Source of the DNA: Hypholoma sublateritium FD-334 SS-4
Lineage: Eukaryota; Basidiomycota; Agaricomycetes; Agaricales; Strophariaceae
Direction of reading: 5' to 3'
Assembly (NCBI GenBank): GCA_000827495.1
Contig: KN817556.1
Coordinates: 186,001-250,000, forward strand
Length of the DNA stretch: 64,000 bases
The notes beneath the pieces were generated by a model. It did no database searches, was not told where the DNA came from, and saw only the letters and a program-made list of their open reading frames with translations. Within the stretch, counting starts at the first letter, position 1. Each line of letters begins with the position of its first letter. Shown piece after piece: positions 58,449 to 64,000 of this stretch. The position numbers and the translations under genes are program-made.

Positions 58449-59917
58449 ACGATATCATCCCAACATGATGAATAAGAGTTGTGATCACACTACCGCCAGG
58501 AGGATGTTGTGATTCGCTGCAGATTATATCTTTGCACTAGTAAGGTGCATGTGTAGATCAGATTAGATTGAGACCCTCTTTTCGCGGATATAGTCGCAGT
58601 GCTGCGAGCCGTAGAATTAGTCAATGGATTTGTAGGTGCTGCATAGTATCGCTGTCAGCTGCGCTCAAGCGGTAGCTACATGGTGAGGAATAATATCAAT
58701 GTCGAAGCACGAGCGCCAATCAATTTGATCATGTCGTTGTGCAGGATCTTGGCAATGATCATATTGGTTATTGATCTGCCTTATTGGGCCTTAGTATATC
58801 CAGTGGCAATTGATGATTACAGGCAAATTATGAGAGTTGATTATTCAAAAAGAGAACCGCTCCGGAGACAAAATTTTATCGAAGATCCGATTTGACGGAG
58901 ACCTGCGAAGTACGGTACTTACCATCAAAATGAACCAAGATCCAAGAAGAAATCAAAAAGAGCAGAGATACAGGAGAAGGATTCCGGGAGGATGAAAAAG
59001 AAGTTGTATACCGGGGTTATTTGCCTACTTGCGCTGATTCAACACTAATATTACATGCACCTCCGGAGGTCCCAGGATGTCCTTCGTATGATATCATGCC
59101 ATTGACATACGTGGAAATTGAACAAAGCTATTTGTTTGGTCCTTATGGCTTTGTGTAATACCATTAGACTGCAGATGTACAAAAAATGGGGAAAACGAAC
59201 AGAGTAATGCACACAAAGAACAGCCAGTGACGACGAGGTGTATATATCTGATGTCTCGGCACGAGAAAGAGTTGTAGGCCAGGTCAACCAATCTCAACCA
59301 ATGAGGAGCCCTCGTGGGCGCTAATCAATTCTTGGCAGGCTGGCCGGATCTCATTGGTGCCCGCCATAGTTCACCACGATCTGCAACAGAACTTATCTTG
59401 TGTCAGCTATTAAACCCTAAAATCACTTTCCAAGATTGGGCCACATTCATTTAATGACAGAAATCGCTTGTTTACGACGCGTCTTCCTTTACCATCGTCT
59501 GCTCAGGAGGACGCTTGGTCAATTATCTTTTTTGCAAGACTATGCAGCCTAGTAACACTTGGAGGGTACTATGGCAGATAATGTCAGGGGATAAATGAGC
59601 GCTGACTGAATTCACACCGGTCGTTGCCACGGTCTAGCCAGCGATATCAATCAGTAAGGTTCCACCTCGGGTTCCCTGCGAGAGGGTTTGAAAGTAGTAT
59701 TTAGAAAACCTTGCAATGTCAGATTGACCATCATTGGCGAGAACCAAATCAAATCCGAGGTGAGAGAAGAAGAACGCAAGGAAATCCCGAGAGAAGATAA
59801 GAAAATACATGGAATATGAATGGTATACATATGAAGAAGAGCTAACTAGATTTGCGCTGAATGAGATTGCTGTCATCGTCACCGTAAACAAAGATAAACG
59901 ACTAGAGCTGACATATC
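58449..59917. other. Convergent 3' region
   Basis: About 1.5 kb between the 3' ends of the MFS gene (+) and the acyl-CoA dehydrogenase fusion (-). Only short ORFs exist. A TAAACCCTAA motif occurs at 59411-59420. No transposon or RNA gene was recognised. Confidence 0.5.
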
Positions 59918-62328
59918 CTATAGCCTTGCGTCTTTTGGCATCTTTTTTAATGCCTGACGGACTCCGAGGTCTCCCAGAACATCTTCAGCGCCAGCAAGGA
60001 CTGGTGGGAAGAGATATAATCAGCTCACGGCGTGTCTGCAGCCTAGAACGTGAACTTACTAGCATCAAACCCAGACGTTCGGTGATACTAAGAACAGACC
60101 AACATGAGCTGATTGGACGGAAAAAAGCGCAGTAATAGCGCAGACCCGACTTACATTCTCGATGAATTTACCCATACCACTGACAGTGAGAGCACGACCA
60201 CCGAATATCTGGGTGGCATCTGATGTTTGCAAGAGTTGTTAGCCTTTTATGGTAAACCGGGGAAACAACCATCACGAGTATTCCTACCTTCAGCAGTTTC
60301 GCGGCCAGAGCGAGACACGAATCTATTGTGGAAGAACGTGGCCGATCAACACGTCTCAAAATAATCGATATATGAATACGTACTGTTTGTGCAGACCAAT
60401 AGGGCCCGCGAGTTTGTCAGACTGTTCCTTGTAGCTCATCTGCGCAGATCCTCTTAATACAAAACGGCGGAGGAGCGGTGAATCCCGTCGCGCACCATAT
60501 TCATCTGATGTGTGATGGTTTCGAACCAATTTTGGCACGCTTCTACTCGAGAAATCATCGCTGCAAGTTTGGCCCGGATAACTGCCTGTGCTGTCAATGG
60601 TTTACCAAAGACGATCCTTTGTGTTGTCCACCTGATTCAGGGAAATCAGTGACAGCCTTGATGAAGAACCATGAGGCACTATACTTCAAGCATTCCTCGA
60701 CCACTAGCCGTTGCGCGGCAATGGAGGTCGCACAAACCATCCAACGTTCGTGATTGAAGTTAGAAAGGATGACCGACATGCCGGCGCCAATTGGACCTAG
60801 AGTATTGGAGACGGGCACACGGACCTAAATGAACAGCATATGTGATATGCTTGGGAATCGTTCTTTTTCAGATTCACCTTGTCGAAAGAAACGAATGCGG
60901 TACCAGCAACTGCTGAATAGGCAGTCTTGATCGGTTTGGTCGAAACGCCTGGACCTCGCTCAATAAGCATTACGGTAAACCCAGTCTTGAAAACGAGTGA
61001 ACAAATAATCTTCCCCGAGTCTCTTGGATTATCCATACCTCGGTTTTGCATCCGGTAGTGAAGTAATCAGCGAAAGTTCCGTTTGTGATCCACCTGATTG
61101 GTAAAACATATCAACAAAGGAAATCATTCCTAGGACGAGCTTGCCATACTTCTTGGTTCCAGTTACAACCCAATAGTCGCCATCGCGCACGGCAGTGGTT
61201 TGTAGCCCACCGACATCACTACCTGCGAATGCCTCGCTGATTGCAAGGGCCACATACTTCTTTCCTGCTAAAGCCTTAATATTGCGATAAATTGGTGTCA
61301 TGAACGAAAGGAGTTGAATTAAACATACATCGGGCACCACTTTCGCATATAGCTCAGGTGAACCGTAATTCAAAACTGGTGGCAGTCCAATAACAAGACC
61401 CGCTAGGAGACCGTCAACGACAGCTCTGCTGCTGACGCGCGAGAGTTCGGCATGGATGATAGCCTTGTGGAAATATCAGGACGAAGAAGTTACACTCGGA
61501 ATAGCTTGGAATGCTTCTCTCACTTCGTGGAAATAATCAAATTCCTCGGGCTTCACCAGTCCGTCCATCAGAATTCGCCCTTTGAGGTGTTTTCCTGGAC
61601 CGAGGCGCATGGCGATGATGTTTACTTCACTGTTTCTCGGTCAATACCAGGCACGAATAATAGAGGTGAATGAATTATCAACATACGCCATCTTATCGAC
61701 GACTTCCTGAGAGATCTTCTTCCCGCTTTCCTCGCACTTCACGGATTCAGGAGCAACGACAGTCTGGAAAAAGTGGCGAACGGCAGTCTGGAATTTCCTG
61801 TGGTTCTCTGTGTAATACGGGCTGAAATATCCCTTCGTAAGCCATGTTGGTTCGCCATAGGGTACGCGGCTGAGCTCGCCGGGCGCAGGGGCTTTGATGA
61901 GTTCCTTTTGCCCTGCCACCGTTCCAATTTGTAGGCGCTTATACTGAGTGCGGAGAAGGACTTCGTGTCGATGGAGACCGAAGAATATTTGTGTGGCATC
62001 CTTTCCCGCTGGAATACAAGCCCGGTATAAGACTTTGGGAATGTGGAGCCGGTGATTGGACACCATTACTAACCGACGTTCTCGGCGTACAGAACATTGG
62101 AGCCTCCCGGGTGGAGGTTGGCGAATTTGGTCAAGTCATAGACCTTGGCGTCGATGATGACCCACTGTGAAATTCGGTAAGCAATATTCGGACTTCTATA
62201 GTCGAGGACACTGACCACATCGCCTTCCTTGTTATGCTAAAATGTATCAATTAGCGTTGTTCAAAATAAGCAAGAGGATAATTGCGAACTTGGGCTATTT
62301 CCTCAAGGGTGTACTCATTTGAGGCCAT
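59918..62328 (-). CDS. Cytochrome b5 - acyl-CoA dehydrogenase fusion
   Basis: About 16 exons from ATG at 62328 to TAG at 59918 give about 520 residues. The first 85 residues are a cytochrome b5 domain: YTLEEIAQHNKEGDVWVIID, the haem ligand in HPGG and the second ligand in FGLHRHEV. The acyl-CoA dehydrogenase part follows with TWLTKGYFSPYYTENHRKFQ, LAISEAFAGSDVGGLQTTA (FAD region), WITNGTFADYFTTG, SNFNHERWMVCATS and QIFGGRALTVSGMGKFIE. Such fusions are fungus-typical; the b5 domain presumably takes part in electron transfer to or from FAD, but the substrate is not known. Exon 2 is 21 nt (62236-62216) and splits the b5 domain. Confidence 0.9.
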
Positions 62329-62877
62329 TACGCGAAATGGTTGCTTAAGGCGAACAGTCGGAGGTCAAGCAAGAAAGAAGGATGCTAGGAGGTCTTGGAA
62401 GTGCGGGGAACTTGAATGTGGTTGGAGCTACTTGGGGAAGTTCGGCAATCAAATGTACATGTTCCGGGACTAACACGTGAATATCAAATTCGATATCTGA
62501 TAAGATCAACGGGTCCTAGGACCTAGATCGCCTGGCCGATGAGGACTCGGTGGGGTAACGGAAGACTTGGCGGTCTCGAAGAAATAAGGCACACTGAGGG
62601 ACATGTACATAGCCGTACACTGCTGTACATAGGGGAAACGAGGAAGGCTCAAATAATATAAGATGTTACATACATAAGATATAACCGGTAGATACTAACA
62701 ACATTTTCGAATAAATAAACGCACCAAAGTAAGAAGAACAAATTGTGGACGAGACTTCATCTAACAGGATAAGTGGCTCTGGCATGAGGTAAGAAGGGTA
62801 TGTTTACAACGAAACACGCGGTTGACACGCGGTTCTTCATATGTTCAACGTGTATTCCCTTGAATTCCTCATAACTA
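62329..62877. other. Short intergenic stretch
   Basis: About 0.55 kb between the start of the b5-acyl-CoA dehydrogenase gene and the 3' end of RAD16, both on the minus strand. It should contain the promoter of the former and the terminator of the latter. No other element was seen. Confidence 0.5.
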
Positions 62878-64000
62878 TCAAACACGCTTGCATTAGCAAG
62901 TAAACACCATGAACCGATAAGAAAGCTCACTCTGAACAGGAAACCCAGCTGGGTTTTAGAAAAAGGAGAATCAGCGCCTCGGCTCAACGAAGAAAGATAA
63001 CGAGGAACGTACATCTTCCGGTGTAAGTCTGCCCATGGCCTAGACACGGCAGACTGTTAACACATAGAATGTATTTGATATTGTGATATAACTTACTGAA
63101 TCATCGGAGGACAAAGTGGCATCAACCATTGCGCTTTTCTTTTCTTGGAGCTATGCCAGTCGATTAACAATGGTGTTGCGCTCAAGAATGAGGCCATTGA
63201 ACGTACCTGAACAATGCGACTTTCTATGCTATCTTCCACGACGAGTTTAATGGCTTGGACGGGTCTTCGTTGACCCAGGCGATGGATACGATCCATAGCC
63301 TCTGTAAAGGGCGTCAATATTTGTGACCATTTGACTCGTATTCGTGAACGTACGATATTCGACCTAAGCAGACGACCATAAGCAACTGATTAGACAACGA
63401 ATGCAGTAGATACATACAGCAGGATTCCACCAACTGTCCATCAGGTAGACACGAGAAGCTTCAGTCAAATTGAGAGCAACGCCACCAGCCTTCAAGCTGA
63501 CAAGGAAAACGGTGACTTCTACATTATTCACTGCGAGATAAATGAGGTCAGCCTACGTGCTAAAAAAGGGCCAATTCGACATACTAAAGTGCTTGATGGT
63601 AGCGTCACGAGCCTGCGGAGACATGGTACCTTCTAAGCGACAGACCTTAGGGGAGAAAAATCAGCTTTGGCGGAGGAAATGCTGAGGTCACTTCAACGTA
63701 CACTAAACCCAGCTCGCTGCAACCTAAACGCAATAAGATCCAGGAAGTTGACGAATTGGCTGAATACGAGACTCTTCGTCGTCGCATCTTGCAAGCGTAG
63801 ATTGCTCAACTCCTCCACCAGCGCCTCTATCTTCGACGAAGAGCGCCAGGTGTCTAGGTTAAGCCGTCCTAGTATTCCCTGTCGTACATTCACAATATTT
63901 TCGTCTATCTCCAGTGCGGGTGCCTCTAGGTCGATAGTAAGTGGCAAGTGACAAACGGGACATGCAGGCTGTTTTGAGGGGCTGTGAACATTTTATCAAA
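62878..64000 (-). CDS. RAD16: DNA repair helicase RAD16, 3' part
   Basis: RAD16 is a SNF2-family ATPase with a RING finger that finds damage in non-transcribed DNA (global genome nucleotide excision repair). The window holds the end of the RING ([13 protein letters not shown]), [20 protein letters not shown] (helicase C-terminal half), [57 protein letters not shown] and ESRIVQ. The end reads [14 protein letters not shown], the usual RAD16 C-terminus. A 10-nt exon (63354-63363) encodes VEY. The last intron and stop (62878) are tentative; if the final intron is not spliced the frame continues further. The gene starts beyond 64000. Confidence 0.9.

Noticed and set aside
47015..62328. A secondary-metabolite gene cluster (P450s, MFS transporter, acyl-CoA dehydrogenase fusion)
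   Set aside because: No backbone enzyme (terpene cyclase, polyketide or peptide synthase) or cluster regulator is present, and ICP55 and RAD16 are housekeeping genes lying within and next to the set.

Overview
The window is nuclear DNA from a basidiomycete fungus, almost certainly an agaricomycete. Genes carry many short introns of about 45-60 bp with GT/AG borders and CTAAC or CTGAC branch points. The proteins are fungal housekeeping types, and the accessory content (a Plavaka-type transposase, a DUF6698-type protein, expanded P450s) is typical of Agaricomycetes. No CRISPR array, rRNA, tRNA or bacterial-style operon was seen. I rebuilt gene models by hand from splice sites and reading phase; where I give exon phases, they close from start to stop.

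Layout. 1-15.6 kb is a dense housekeeping block: the 5' end of a short/branched-chain acyl-CoA dehydrogenase (-), a BIG1/VOA1-like ER membrane protein (+), Mediator subunit MED13 (-), a DUF2433 phosphoesterase-like protein with a C-terminal RNA-binding-type region (+), the lariat debranching enzyme DBR1 (-) and a mitochondrial rhomboid protease (+). 16.1-18.3 kb is a P450 with an 11-bp frameshifting duplication. 18.7-23.4 kb is disturbed: a diverged tandem repeat of about 168 bp, scattered N bases, a 5'-truncated BDF1-like fragment with a second 11-bp frameshifting duplication, a G-patch/zinc-finger gene with a one-base frame break, and a probable helicase N-terminal fragment with an in-frame stop. 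23.7-29.5 kb holds a small membrane protein gene and a nearly 4.7 kb Plavaka-type transposase gene.

31-45 kb is accessory DNA: a 950-residue protein of unknown function, several other unknown genes and a DUF6698-type gene, separated by long gene-poor stretches. 47-51.8 kb has two intact P450 paralogues of the frameshifted one, tail to tail, with a relic last exon between them. 53-64 kb returns to recognisable genes: an ICP55-type aminopeptidase (-), an MFS transporter (+), a cytochrome b5-acyl-CoA dehydrogenase fusion (-) and the 3' part of RAD16 (-).

No single undescribed system stands out. The most notable signals are two independent 11-bp duplications that break genes about 6 kb apart, six introns with GC instead of GT donors, microexons down to 7 nt, a P450 whose oxygen-activation motif has lost its acid/alcohol pair, and the patchwork of gene fragments at 18.7-23.4 kb.
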